A stretch of DNA of 23,551 nucleotides. Source: Pelotomaculum sp. UBA4789 (GTDB lineage: Bacteria; Bacillota; Desulfotomaculia; Desulfotomaculales; Pelotomaculaceae). The position numbers were made by a program, and so were the translations under genes. The notes beneath the pieces are model-generated. The model worked only from the letters and a program-made list of their open reading frames with translations, was not told where the DNA came from and searched no databases. Shown in pieces: positions 14,346-21,686 of this stretch (position 1 is the first letter of the stretch; the number at the start of each line of letters is the position of its first letter). Location: NCBI GenBank assembly GCA_002402945.1, contig DHGV01000069.1:1-23551 (forward strand), given 5' to 3'.

Positions 14346-15389
14346 GTGGAGTTAAAAGGTGAAACGGTCATACATAAAGCATTCGGCAGGGGAATAATAA
14401 TCGCATGTGACAAATCTTATTTAACAGTCCGGTTTGAACAAGCAGAAAAATTATTTCAATATCCCGATGCATTTAAGTCGTTTCTTGTTTTGGAAGACAT
14501 AATAATTATGGATGAAATGAAAACATTATTAAAAATAAGAGAAAAAGATGCTTTTGTCAGTAAGCCTAAGAAGACCACTAAACCAGCAGTCATGCCGCAG
14601 GTAGAGATTGAAAAACCGCCGATATTTACACAGCTCAAGAAGAAAAAATTATCACTGCATAATATTGCGTTTAAGTGCAATTATTGCGATGGCGGTGCTT
14701 CAGATAAAAGCATCGGCTGCCACGGTGTTTGCAGTGACGAGATGATCCATAACAACGTTAAAACTGAAAAGCGGGCCTGGTGCAGTGCAGAGGATAGTGC
14801 CTGCCGGCGTTATCTGGAAGGAGAAATTAAGCGGGCAGAACTGGATGCCATGTACGACACTAATGATCCCGGTTTTGCCTGTTACGAAAGCCAGCTGCTG
14901 CGTGACTGGAAAGCTTTTACCGGCATTACCCTGACCGGCGAAAACAAGGGCAAGCCGATGAAACTTAAGGAAGTAAAGACAAACAGCCTGGCTGTATTAA
15001 CCACCCGAAAACCGGGTGCAAGCGAAGAAGAACGATTCATATTTGCTGTTTTCCTGGTTGATCAAACCAATGGGGGAGACTTAAGAGAAGAAGGGTATAT
15101 TACGGCAAACTCCAATTTTAGAATGGCGCTTTCCCCACAAGAAGCGTCTAAAATGCTTTTTTGGAAGTACTACTCCAACATCGGAAAACCCGATAATATT
15201 CTTTTTGGCACCGGTCTGCATAAGTATCTGTCCGATGAACAAGCGGCCCAAATACTAAAAGATATTATTGATGTAAAAACAAATATCAACGAAAAGAACC
15301 TGGCCATCAGTTTTTTGGATCATTTTTGTTATATCAAGGGCATTGACAAAGACAACATTGCCCCCCCTTCAGGAGCACTGGCGAAATAG
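14346..15389 (+). CDS. Tudor-like/cysteine-rich protein of unknown function
   Basis: A 347-residue soluble protein that I cannot assign to a named family. The N-terminus (1-48), GETVIHKAFGRGIIIACDK with LTVRF and FQYPDAF, resembles the small tudor-like domain at the C-terminus of PcrA/UvrD helicases, which contacts RNA polymerase. A basic linker follows (about 70-105). Next is a cysteine cluster likely to bind zinc or an Fe-S centre: C111-x2-C114, C125-x3-C129, C146-x6-C153, and C179. The remaining half (about 185-347) is mixed alpha/beta with many conserved-looking aromatics (FIFAVFLVDQ, MLFWKYYSNIGKPD). The GTG at 14346 is preferred: AGGGAG (14332-14337) is eight bases upstream, while the in-frame GTG at 14340 is only two bases away. 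It is monocistronic; a strong inverted repeat starts two bases after the stop. Confidence 0.75.
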   Translation: MELKGETVIHKAFGRGIIIACDKSYLTVRFEQAEKLFQYPDAFKSFLVLEDIIIMDEMKTLLKIREKDAFVSKPKKTTKPAVMPQVEIEKPPIFTQLKKKKLSLHNIAFKCNYCDGGASDKSIGCHGVCSDEMIHNNVKTEKRAWCSAEDSACRRYLEGEIKRAELDAMYDTNDPGFACYESQLLRDWKAFTGITLTGENKGKPMKLKEVKTNSLAVLTTRKPGASEEERFIFAVFLVDQTNGGDLREEGYITANSNFRMALSPQEASKMLFWKYYSNIGKPDNILFGTGLHKYLSDEQAAQILKDIIDVKTNINEKNLAISFLDHFCYIKGIDKDNIAPPSGALAK

Positions 15390-15390
15390 C

Positions 15391-15460
15391 GGGGACAAGA
15401 GGGACAGGTACCTTGTCCCAGCAACAGGTTCGGGGACAAGGTACCTGTCCCTCTGTCCCC
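15391..15460. repeat. Palindromic repeat family B, long inverted pair
   Basis: Two family B units face each other: 15391-15419 and 15432-15460, around a 12-base loop, complementary over about 28 bases with one gap. Each unit is itself near-palindromic around GGTACC (for example GGGACAAGGTACCTGTCCC). The structure starts right after the stop of the cysteine-rich gene and could fold into a very stable hairpin in mRNA. A third unit lies inside porB (19761-19788). Confidence 0.85.
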
Positions 15461-15539
15461 CACTTGTGATATTCTATAGGTAATTACAGCAAATTAATGA
15501 TCCATTCCCGTTAAATAATCTGCTGCACCAGACAGCACA

Positions 15540-16538
15540 GTGGGGGGTGAGCTCAAAATCGTTGAAGAAAAACTGCCTGGCATTTATGTAATAAAAGTGC
15601 CCCTTCCGGGCAATCCCCTCAAGACTTTAAACAGCTACTACATCAGAGGCGGGGACCGCAGCCTGCTTGTTGACACCGGCTTTAACCGGGAAGAATGCAG
15701 GACAGCGCTGTTTAAAGGATTGGAGTCTCTGGGCGTTTCTCTGGTCAAAACTGACATTATTATCACTCACTTGCATGCCGACCACTGCGGCCTGGTTACA
15801 GCGGTGGCCAGTGACAAAAACACTGTGTACTGCAGCGAGGTTGACTCGAAAAGGATCAACTGGTCGCTTTCACAAAACTTCTGGGAGGAATACTTTGCCT
15901 TTTTTGGTTCATATGGCTTCCCGGTGCGGGATTTCAGCACGGCCCTATTTAAACACCCGGCTCAGAAATACAACCTGGACAGGGAGCATGATTTCAGCAT
16001 TGTCAGGGAAGGGGATGTCCTGGAGGCCGGCGATTACCGCTTGGTCATCGTGGAAACTCCCGGGCACACGCCGGGGCATATCTGTCTTTACGAACCAGAT
16101 AAAAAAATCCTGTTTTCCGGTGATCATATCCTGGGCAACATCACCCCCAATATCACCATGTTTTATAAGGGGCCGCCGGATCCCCTCGACCAGTACCTGC
16201 AGAGCCTGGACAAGGTAGACCGGTTGGACATCGATCTGGTACTGCCGGGCCACAGGCAGGTAATAAAAGATGTTCATCAAAGGATCGCCGAGCTGAAGCG
16301 CCACTATGAAAACAGGTTGATTGAAGTTTTGGTTATTCTTGGCGATAGGGTGATGAGCACCTTCCAGGTTGCCAGCGGTATAAAGTGGGACCTGACCTAT
16401 ACCTCCTGGGATCAGTTTCCAATGGAGCAGATGTTGTTTGCCACCGGAGAGGCCATTTCTTACCTGGAGCACCTGCGGCATCAGCAAAAAGTGCGCCGGT
16501 TTGAGCATGATGGGCACCTGCTGTTTGAGCGGATCTGA
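15540..16538 (+). CDS. Metallo-beta-lactamase-fold hydrolase
   Basis: A 332-residue cytoplasmic hydrolase with a binuclear metal site. Metal ligands: H77-x-H79-x-D81-H82 in THLHADHCG, a His in ETPGHTPGH, the bridging Asp in FSGDHIL, and a final His in VLPGHRQ. After the fold (about 12-245), an extra C-terminal helical part of about 85 residues (RIAELKRHYENRLIEVL and beyond) resembles the winged-helix tail of LACTB2/RNase-Z-like and glyoxalase-II-like members. The substrate cannot be told from sequence; thioester, lactone or nucleic-acid roles are all possible. The start is uncertain: GTG at 15540 is the first in-frame choice but lacks a clear ribosome site, and the GGGGGGTGA stretch lies just after it. 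A terminator follows at 16578-16615. Confidence 0.88.
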   Translation: MGGELKIVEEKLPGIYVIKVPLPGNPLKTLNSYYIRGGDRSLLVDTGFNREECRTALFKGLESLGVSLVKTDIIITHLHADHCGLVTAVASDKNTVYCSEVDSKRINWSLSQNFWEEYFAFFGSYGFPVRDFSTALFKHPAQKYNLDREHDFSIVREGDVLEAGDYRLVIVETPGHTPGHICLYEPDKKILFSGDHILGNITPNITMFYKGPPDPLDQYLQSLDKVDRLDIDLVLPGHRQVIKDVHQRIAELKRHYENRLIEVLVILGDRVMSTFQVASGIKWDLTYTSWDQFPMEQMLFATGEAISYLEHLRHQQKVRRFEHDGHLLFERI

Positions 16539-16577
16539 AACAGGGGAAATGGGATTTGTTTATTATTGCCCTGAAAG

Positions 16578-16615
16578 GCGGTACCTGTATAAAGCAGGCG
16601 CCGCTTGTGTTTTTT
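16578..16615 (+). terminator. Intrinsic terminator after the MBL hydrolase
   Basis: GCGGTACCTG (16578-16587) pairs with CAGGCGCCGC (16595-16604), one mismatch and one G-U, followed by TTGTGTTTTTT. It separates this gene from the por operon; a TATAAT (16691-16696) beyond it is the likely por -10, with no clear -35. Confidence 0.75.
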
Positions 16616-16748
16616 AGCAGGCGGACACAAATAAATAGAATTTATTTAATATTTAGATATTTTTATATAGTGAGAATCTTAAAAATAATATATAATATGA
16701 TAGGTTTTGAGTTTTATGAAGGCCTTTTTTAACCAAAGGAGTGATTCC

Positions 16749-17321
16749 GTGAAAGACATTATCCAGATCAGGTGGCATGGACGCGGCGGGCAGGGAGCCA
16801 AAACAGCCGCTTTATTGTTTGCGGATGTTGTTTTCAGTACGGGAAAATACGTGCAGGGCTTTCCGGAGTACGGTCCGGAAAGGATGGGCGCGCCGGTCAC
16901 AGCGTATAACCGGATCAGTGACAACGTGATCAGGGTCCATTCCAACATTTATGAGCCGGATTACGTGATTGTGGTGGACGAAACCTTGTTTGATTCTGTC
17001 GATGTGACCAAAGGCCTGAGCAAAGAGGGCGCGATCATCGTGAATACGGCCAGGGATAAAGCAGAAATTATTAAACTGCTGAAAGGCTACGAGGGGCGGG
17101 TCTATACCATCGACGCCAGGAAAATTTCCCTGGAATCTTTAGGCCGGTATCACCCCAATACTCCGATGCTGGCGGCCATTGTCAAAGTGAGCGGCGTGAT
17201 GTCCGAGGAAACATTTTTAAAGGAAATGCAGCATTCCTTCGAACATAAATTTGCGGCCAAGCCGGCAGTGATCAAAGGGAATATGAAGGCCTTGAGACTG
17301 ACACTGCAGGAGGTGAAATAG
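16749..17321 (+). CDS. porG: Pyruvate:ferredoxin oxidoreductase, gamma subunit
   Basis: The gamma subunit (also called PorC), 190 residues, of the cytoplasmic heterotetrameric enzyme that converts pyruvate and CoA to acetyl-CoA, CO2 and reduced ferredoxin (or the reverse). Signature: IRWHGRGGQGAKTAALLFAD, then GFPEYGPERMGAPVTAYNRI and the late GRYHPNTPMLAAIVK. The GTG at 16749 is chosen because AAAGGAG (16735-16741) lies seven bases before it and the product then starts at the family's usual point; a longer frame from 16707 lacks a ribosome site. First gene of porG-porD-porA-porB, the gene order known from Thermotoga and Pyrococcus. Confidence 0.94.
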   Translation: MKDIIQIRWHGRGGQGAKTAALLFADVVFSTGKYVQGFPEYGPERMGAPVTAYNRISDNVIRVHSNIYEPDYVIVVDETLFDSVDVTKGLSKEGAIIVNTARDKAEIIKLLKGYEGRVYTIDARKISLESLGRYHPNTPMLAAIVKVSGVMSEETFLKEMQHSFEHKFAAKPAVIKGNMKALRLTLQEVK

Positions 17322-17323
17322 TT

Positions 17324-17629
17324 TTGGCGATAGATGTGAATAAAATAACAGAGACTATTTACTGGACAGATATTACCGAGGGCTGCAAGATTGAGGCCTC
17401 AGGCAACTCCAAACTATTCAATACCGGGGACTGGCGGGTCGATACCCCTGTGTTTATCGCAGAAAAATGCACCCAATGCCTGCTTTGTGTGCCTGTTTGT
17501 CCGGACAGCTCGATTCCGGTAAATAATTATAAAAGGGCGGATTTTGACTTTGCGCACTGCAAAGGCTGCGGCATTTGTGCCAAAGTTTGCCCGTCCGGCG
17601 CGATCGAAATGAAAATGGGGGAAAGATAA
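17324..17629 (+). CDS. porD: Pyruvate:ferredoxin oxidoreductase, delta (ferredoxin) subunit
   Basis: A 101-residue ferredoxin-like subunit that carries electrons from the TPP/Fe-S site in PorB to free ferredoxin. Two 4Fe-4S motifs: C49-x2-C52-x2-C55-x3-C59 (CTQCLLCVPVCP) and C79-x2-C82-x2-C85-x3-C89 (CKGCGICAKVCP). The start is TTG at 17324, two bases after the porG stop, with AGGAGG about ten bases upstream inside the end of porG, so translation is coupled. The stop is directly followed by the porA start. Confidence 0.95.
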   Translation: MAIDVNKITETIYWTDITEGCKIEASGNSKLFNTGDWRVDTPVFIAEKCTQCLLCVPVCPDSSIPVNNYKRADFDFAHCKGCGICAKVCPSGAIEMKMGER

Positions 17630-18811
17630 ATGTCAATCAGAGAGAGATTATCAGGCAACGAAGCCGTGGCCAACGCCATGAGGCAGATCAATCCTGACGT
17701 CATGTCTGCCTTCCCGATTACGCCGTCAACAGAAATTCCTTTCATTTTCTCTTCTTTTGCAGCCAATGGCGAGGTGGATACGGAATTTATTCCCGTGGAA
17801 AGCGAGCACAGTGCCCTGTCGGCGGCGATCGGCGCGCAGGCTGCGGGGGCCAGGTCTCTGACCGCCACTTCTTCCTGTGGGCTGGCTTTAATGTGGGAAA
17901 TGCTTTATGTGGCTGCTTCCAACAGGTTGCCCATCGCTTTGGCTTTGGTCAACAGGACTTTGTCCGGGCCGATTAACATCAACTGCGACCATTCGGATTC
18001 GATGGGCGCCCGGGACTCAGGCTGGATCCAGATTTACTCTGAAAACAACCAGGAGGTCTACGACAACTTTGTCCAGGCCTACAGGATAGCGGAACACCCC
18101 AGCGTCAGGCTGCCGATCATGATCTGCCAGGACGGCTTTATCACCAGCGCTGCCGTGGAAAATATAGAATTACTGGAAGACAAGGAAGTAAAGGAATTTG
18201 TCGGCGAATACTGCCCGGAAAACTACCTGCTCAACAGCAGGCAGTCCCAGTCCATCGGGCCATATGCTGTTTCTGCCTATTGTATGGAAGCCAAGCGGGC
18301 GCAGCTGGAAGCGCTGAAAAATGCCAAGCAGGTCGTCCTGGAGGTAGCAGAGGAATTTGCCGGGATAAGCGGCCGGAGCTATGGCTTGTTCGAAGAATAC
18401 AGGCTGGCAGACGCTGACTACGCGATGGTCATTATCGGTTCTGCCGCCGGCACGGCCAAAGATGCCATCGACCAGCTGAGGGCAGATGGACAGAAGGTCG
18501 GTATGCTGAAAATCAGGCTGTTTCGGCCTTTTCCGGGGGAAGAAATTGCAGCGGCCTTGAAAAATGCCCGGGTGATCGCCTGCATGGACAGGACGGAAAG
18601 CTTCAATTCCCAGTGCGGGCCGCTGGGGGCGGAAGTAAAAAATGCCCTGTACAATGCCGGGCAGGCGCCTGTGGTCATCAACTATGTCTACGGCCTGGGC
18701 GGCAGGGATGTGGCCGTGGAAAATATCGCTTCGGTCTATGCAGATCTGATCGGGATTGACAAGACAAAAGACGCCGGTGAAAAATACCGGTACCTGTCAT
18801 TAAGGGATTAA
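17630..18811 (+). CDS. porA: Pyruvate:ferredoxin oxidoreductase, alpha subunit
   Basis: A 393-residue subunit with the pyrimidine-binding TPP domain I and domain II of 2-oxoacid:ferredoxin oxidoreductases. Motifs: SAFPITPSTEIPF near residue 25-37, EFIPVESEHSALSAAIGAQA with the catalytic-pocket Glu, then ARSLTATSSCGLALM and NRTLSGPININCDHSD (substrate loop). The SSCG segment has Cys where I expect Gln in most relatives, a difference worth noting but compatible with function. The C-terminal domain (about 255-365) contains DYAMVIIGSAAGTAKDAID and LRADGQKVGMLKIRLFRPFP. The ATG at 17630 follows the porD stop with no gap; the ribosome site GGGGGAAAG lies in the porD end. Confidence 0.95.
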   Translation: MSIRERLSGNEAVANAMRQINPDVMSAFPITPSTEIPFIFSSFAANGEVDTEFIPVESEHSALSAAIGAQAAGARSLTATSSCGLALMWEMLYVAASNRLPIALALVNRTLSGPININCDHSDSMGARDSGWIQIYSENNQEVYDNFVQAYRIAEHPSVRLPIMICQDGFITSAAVENIELLEDKEVKEFVGEYCPENYLLNSRQSQSIGPYAVSAYCMEAKRAQLEALKNAKQVVLEVAEEFAGISGRSYGLFEEYRLADADYAMVIIGSAAGTAKDAIDQLRADGQKVGMLKIRLFRPFPGEEIAAALKNARVIACMDRTESFNSQCGPLGAEVKNALYNAGQAPVVINYVYGLGGRDVAVENIASVYADLIGIDKTKDAGEKYRYLSLRD

Positions 18812-18824
18812 GGGGTGAGTGCAA

Positions 18825-19811
18825 ATGGCCTATAATTTCAAGGAAGTAATGAATAAAACAGAACGCCTTGCTCCCGGACACAGGATGTGCGCCGGCTGCG
18901 GCGGCACGATCGCTGTCAGAAACGTATTGCGCGGACTGCGTGATGAGGATAAAGCCGTGATCACCTGCGCCACCTCCTGTTTAGAGGTGTCCACCTTCAT
19001 GTACCCGCATACAGCCTGGACCGATTCTTTCATCCACAATGCTTTTGAAAACGCGGCGGCCACCTGCAGCGGCGTGCAGACGGCCTATTCAATATTGAAG
19101 AAAAAAGGCAGGATTGACGATACCTATAAATTTATTGCTTTTGGCGGCGACGGCGGCACCTATGACATCGGCTTTCAGTCTCTTTCCGCGGCTATGGAAA
19201 GAAACCATGACATGGTCTACGTCTGCTATGACAACGGCGCCTATATGAATACCGGCATCCAGCGCTCTTCCGCCACGCCGATGTATGCCGACACCACAAC
19301 AACACCGGTGGGCACAGTGTCAAACGGCAAACCCCAGTACCGGAAGGACCTGGCGGCGATTATCGCGGACCATAATGTCCCTTATGTGGCCCAGACCACA
19401 TTGCTTAAAAATATGCGGGACCTGCACGAAAAGGCGGAAAAGGCGATTTATACGCCCGGCGCAGCTTTCCTGAATGTCATGGCGCCCTGTCCCCGCGGCT
19501 GGATCTACGAAACGGCGGAGATCATGGAGATCTGCCGGCTGGCTGTCGATACCTGCTACTGGCCCATATTTGAAGTGATCGAGGGCAAATGGGTGCTGAA
19601 CTACAGGCCCAAAAACAAGCTGCCGATCGAGAGATTCTTGAAGAAGCAGGGCCGGTTCAGGCATTTATTCAAAAAAGGCCATGAACACCTGATCGCCCAC
19701 TTCCAGGCGGAGGTGGACAAAAGGTGGGAGGCCCTGCTGGTTAAATGCGGGGGGGTAGGTGGGACAGGAGGGATAGGTACCTTGTCCCATTCCACGAGTC
19801 AGGAAATATAG
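18825..19811 (+). CDS. porB: Pyruvate:ferredoxin oxidoreductase, beta subunit, with repeat-derived tail
   Basis: The TPP-pyrophosphate and proximal 4Fe-4S subunit, 328 residues. C22-x2-C25 (RMCAGCGG), C52 in CATSCLEV and a late Cys in NVMAPCPRGW are the cluster ligands; GGDGGTYDIGFQSLS with N137 in CYDNGAYMNTG binds Mg-TPP. The ATG at 18825 follows AGGGGTGAG with good spacing; an in-frame GTG at 18819 overlaps that site. Homologous sequence ends around DKRWEALLVKCGG; the last 16 residues (GTGGIGTLSHSTSQEI) are encoded by a family B repeat unit and the DNA after it. The tail is remote from the active-site motifs, so the enzyme should still work. Confidence 0.94.
   Translation: MAYNFKEVMNKTERLAPGHRMCAGCGGTIAVRNVLRGLRDEDKAVITCATSCLEVSTFMYPHTAWTDSFIHNAFENAAATCSGVQTAYSILKKKGRIDDTYKFIAFGGDGGTYDIGFQSLSAAMERNHDMVYVCYDNGAYMNTGIQRSSATPMYADTTTTPVGTVSNGKPQYRKDLAAIIADHNVPYVAQTTLLKNMRDLHEKAEKAIYTPGAAFLNVMAPCPRGWIYETAEIMEICRLAVDTCYWPIFEVIEGKWVLNYRPKNKLPIERFLKKQGRFRHLFKKGHEHLIAHFQAEVDKRWEALLVKCGGVGGTGGIGTLSHSTSQEI
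19761..19788. repeat. Palindromic repeat family B unit inside porB
   Basis: Begins GGGACAGGAGGGATAGGTAC and ends CTTGTCCC; it differs from the unit at 15392-15419 at only two of 28 positions. It lies in frame in porB (codons 313-321) with the stop codon at 19809-19811 beyond it. Confidence 0.85.
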
Positions 19812-19943
19812 CAGGGGGAGGAAATTTACTTTTGTAAAGGATAAGTCGCTTGCTGTAACGAAATTATGTATAAACAAAAATCAAAATAAAGGAGCTGATT
19901 AGTCAAAAAAAGTTACAGGAAAGGAAAAAAGGGTGGGGTAAAT

Positions 19944-21680
19944 ATGAAGAAAACCAAGTCTGTCCTGATTACATTGTTAATAACTTTACTGCTGATTGTT
20001 ACTGCCACTTCAGCATCAGCCGTGGAGCTGATTTTTAATCCGAATATCATTGTTCCCGGTAAAATCTTGCCTGAAAGATTTATCAGCAGGCACGAGGTCA
20101 TCAAGGCTGTGCCTGTTTACCGTGTTCTCGTAGCTGATAAAATACATTGGTATACGACAAATGCTGATCAATTTAACTTTTGGGCATCCTTACCTAAAAT
20201 TAACAATGATGGTATTGCCGCGTATATATCACCGGCGCCTCTGCCCTATACCGTTCCCATGTGGAATATGGTGAAAAATGGGGTTGAGCAGTATTTCGTG
20301 ACCAGCGAAGCTAACCGTGATTATGTGATCGGAAATTATGGCTACCAGGACTGCGGGATTATGGGCTATGTGGCAGTGTTGGAGGATACCGCCAACGGCA
20401 ATGCTCAAATGTTCCAGTGGTACAGGGGCAATAGCGATAACTTAACCTCCGAATTAGGAGATATTTTGGGTGTTGATACTGGATGGGATGCCGACCATTA
20501 TTACAACTGGGTTACGGGATATATAAGTTCTTATGAATATCAAGGGCCGCAGTTCAGGATTTGGTCCGATGCAGCAGTGCTGCAGGAAATCGATGTATTG
20601 TCGCCCAACGGGGGGGAAACCCTTACCGGTGGGACCGATGCGGAGATTAGGTGGGAGACATTAATACCCGGCGGCAGCGTCAGTTTGTATTATACCCTTA
20701 ATCCTGAAGAAGGCTGGTCAGTGATCGCCGAAGGGATTGACAATACCGGCAGCTTTTCATGGAGTGTGCCCAACAGCCCCACCGGCACGGCTATTGTGGA
20801 AGCAAGGTGGACATACGAGGGCATTGATGCCAACTGTTTTGACCAGAGCGATAAATACTTTTCCATCAAAGCCGGCAGCGGTGCACAGATCAATTGGGGG
20901 CTGGTATTCAAGCCCGTTGATCTTACTGACTTGCTGGCTCCGGCAGCCCCAACCAACCTAACCGCCGGCGCTAATATTTTACAGAAGAAACCGTCACTGT
21001 ACTGGAAAGACAATGCAGCGAATGAAACGGCCTATGTAATCGAGAGAAAGGCAGCGGGCGGATCATACGCAAAATTGGCTCAAGTTGCCGCCAATCAAAC
21101 TAAGTATAACGATAGTGCAGTGGAGGCCGGAGTAACCTATTTTTACAGGGTAAAGGCTGTTAACGGAAGTTTTTCCTCCGGATATTCCAATGAAGCCGCG
21201 GCGACAGTATTTGCCATGCCGGATCTGCAGCTGCAAAAACCGCCCGCAGAGGATGAGGAGCAGGTAAAACCGCCGGCAGGCGGACAGGTCAGCATGCTGT
21301 TTACGCTTGACCAGAATGCTTATACCATCAACGGCGTGACCAAGACAATGGACGCCAGCCCTGTCTCCATCGAGGGACGCACCTTGCTGCCCATTCGTTT
21401 TGCGGCTGAACCGCTGGGGGCAGCTACGGCCTGGGATGGCACTGAAAAGAAAGTTACGGTGGCCCTGGGAGAAACCAAACTCGAGCTCTGGATCGGTTCC
21501 AATATTGCTTTGATTAATGGCTCGGCTACCCTGATCGATCCCAGTAATACCGAGGTCAAGCCCTTGATTATGAACAGCCGCACTATGCTGCCGATGCGTT
21601 TTGTGACCGAAAAGCTGGGCTGCGCTGTTGAATGGCTGCCGGCCAGCAGACAGATAAAAATAGATTGTCCTATGGAGTGA
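19944..21680 (+). CDS. Exported multidomain protein with CuAO_N1 C-terminal domain
   Basis: A 578-residue secreted protein. Signal peptide 1-26 (basic start, hydrophobic core, cleavage near SASA-VE). Domains in order: a DUF5648-like module at about 55-160 (VPVYRVLVADKIHWYTTNAD, later EQYFVTSEANRD), seen in cell-surface proteins; an Ig-like module at 215-308 opening with LSPNGGETLTGGTDAEIRW; a fibronectin type III domain at 333-423 (APTNLTAG, YVIERKAAGGSYAKL, YFYRVKAV); a Pro/Glu-rich linker; and a CuAO_N1 domain at 455-575 with its two repeats (GRTLLPIRFAAEPLGA and SRTMLPMRFVTEKLGC). CuAO_N1 is not an oxidase; it is a frequent extracellular binding module in Clostridia. ATG start behind an AGG/GGGG-rich leader. 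It ends six bases before the next exported gene, so both are coexpressed. Confidence 0.85.
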   Translation: MKKTKSVLITLLITLLLIVTATSASAVELIFNPNIIVPGKILPERFISRHEVIKAVPVYRVLVADKIHWYTTNADQFNFWASLPKINNDGIAAYISPAPLPYTVPMWNMVKNGVEQYFVTSEANRDYVIGNYGYQDCGIMGYVAVLEDTANGNAQMFQWYRGNSDNLTSELGDILGVDTGWDADHYYNWVTGYISSYEYQGPQFRIWSDAAVLQEIDVLSPNGGETLTGGTDAEIRWETLIPGGSVSLYYTLNPEEGWSVIAEGIDNTGSFSWSVPNSPTGTAIVEARWTYEGIDANCFDQSDKYFSIKAGSGAQINWGLVFKPVDLTDLLAPAAPTNLTAGANILQKKPSLYWKDNAANETAYVIERKAAGGSYAKLAQVAANQTKYNDSAVEAGVTYFYRVKAVNGSFSSGYSNEAAATVFAMPDLQLQKPPAEDEEQVKPPAGGQVSMLFTLDQNAYTINGVTKTMDASPVSIEGRTLLPIRFAAEPLGAATAWDGTEKKVTVALGETKLELWIGSNIALINGSATLIDPSNTEVKPLIMNSRTMLPMRFVTEKLGCAVEWLPASRQIKIDCPME

Positions 21681-21686
21681 GATTAA

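Noticed and set aside
15945..16517. 190-codon minus-strand frame over the MBL hydrolase
   Set aside because: Lies wholly inside a gene with intact metal-binding motifs; no ribosome site and no recognisable domain.
19812..19943. Leader before the CuAO_N1 gene examined as a possible riboswitch
   Set aside because: It is short, purine-rich and shows no conserved stem-loop core that I recognise.
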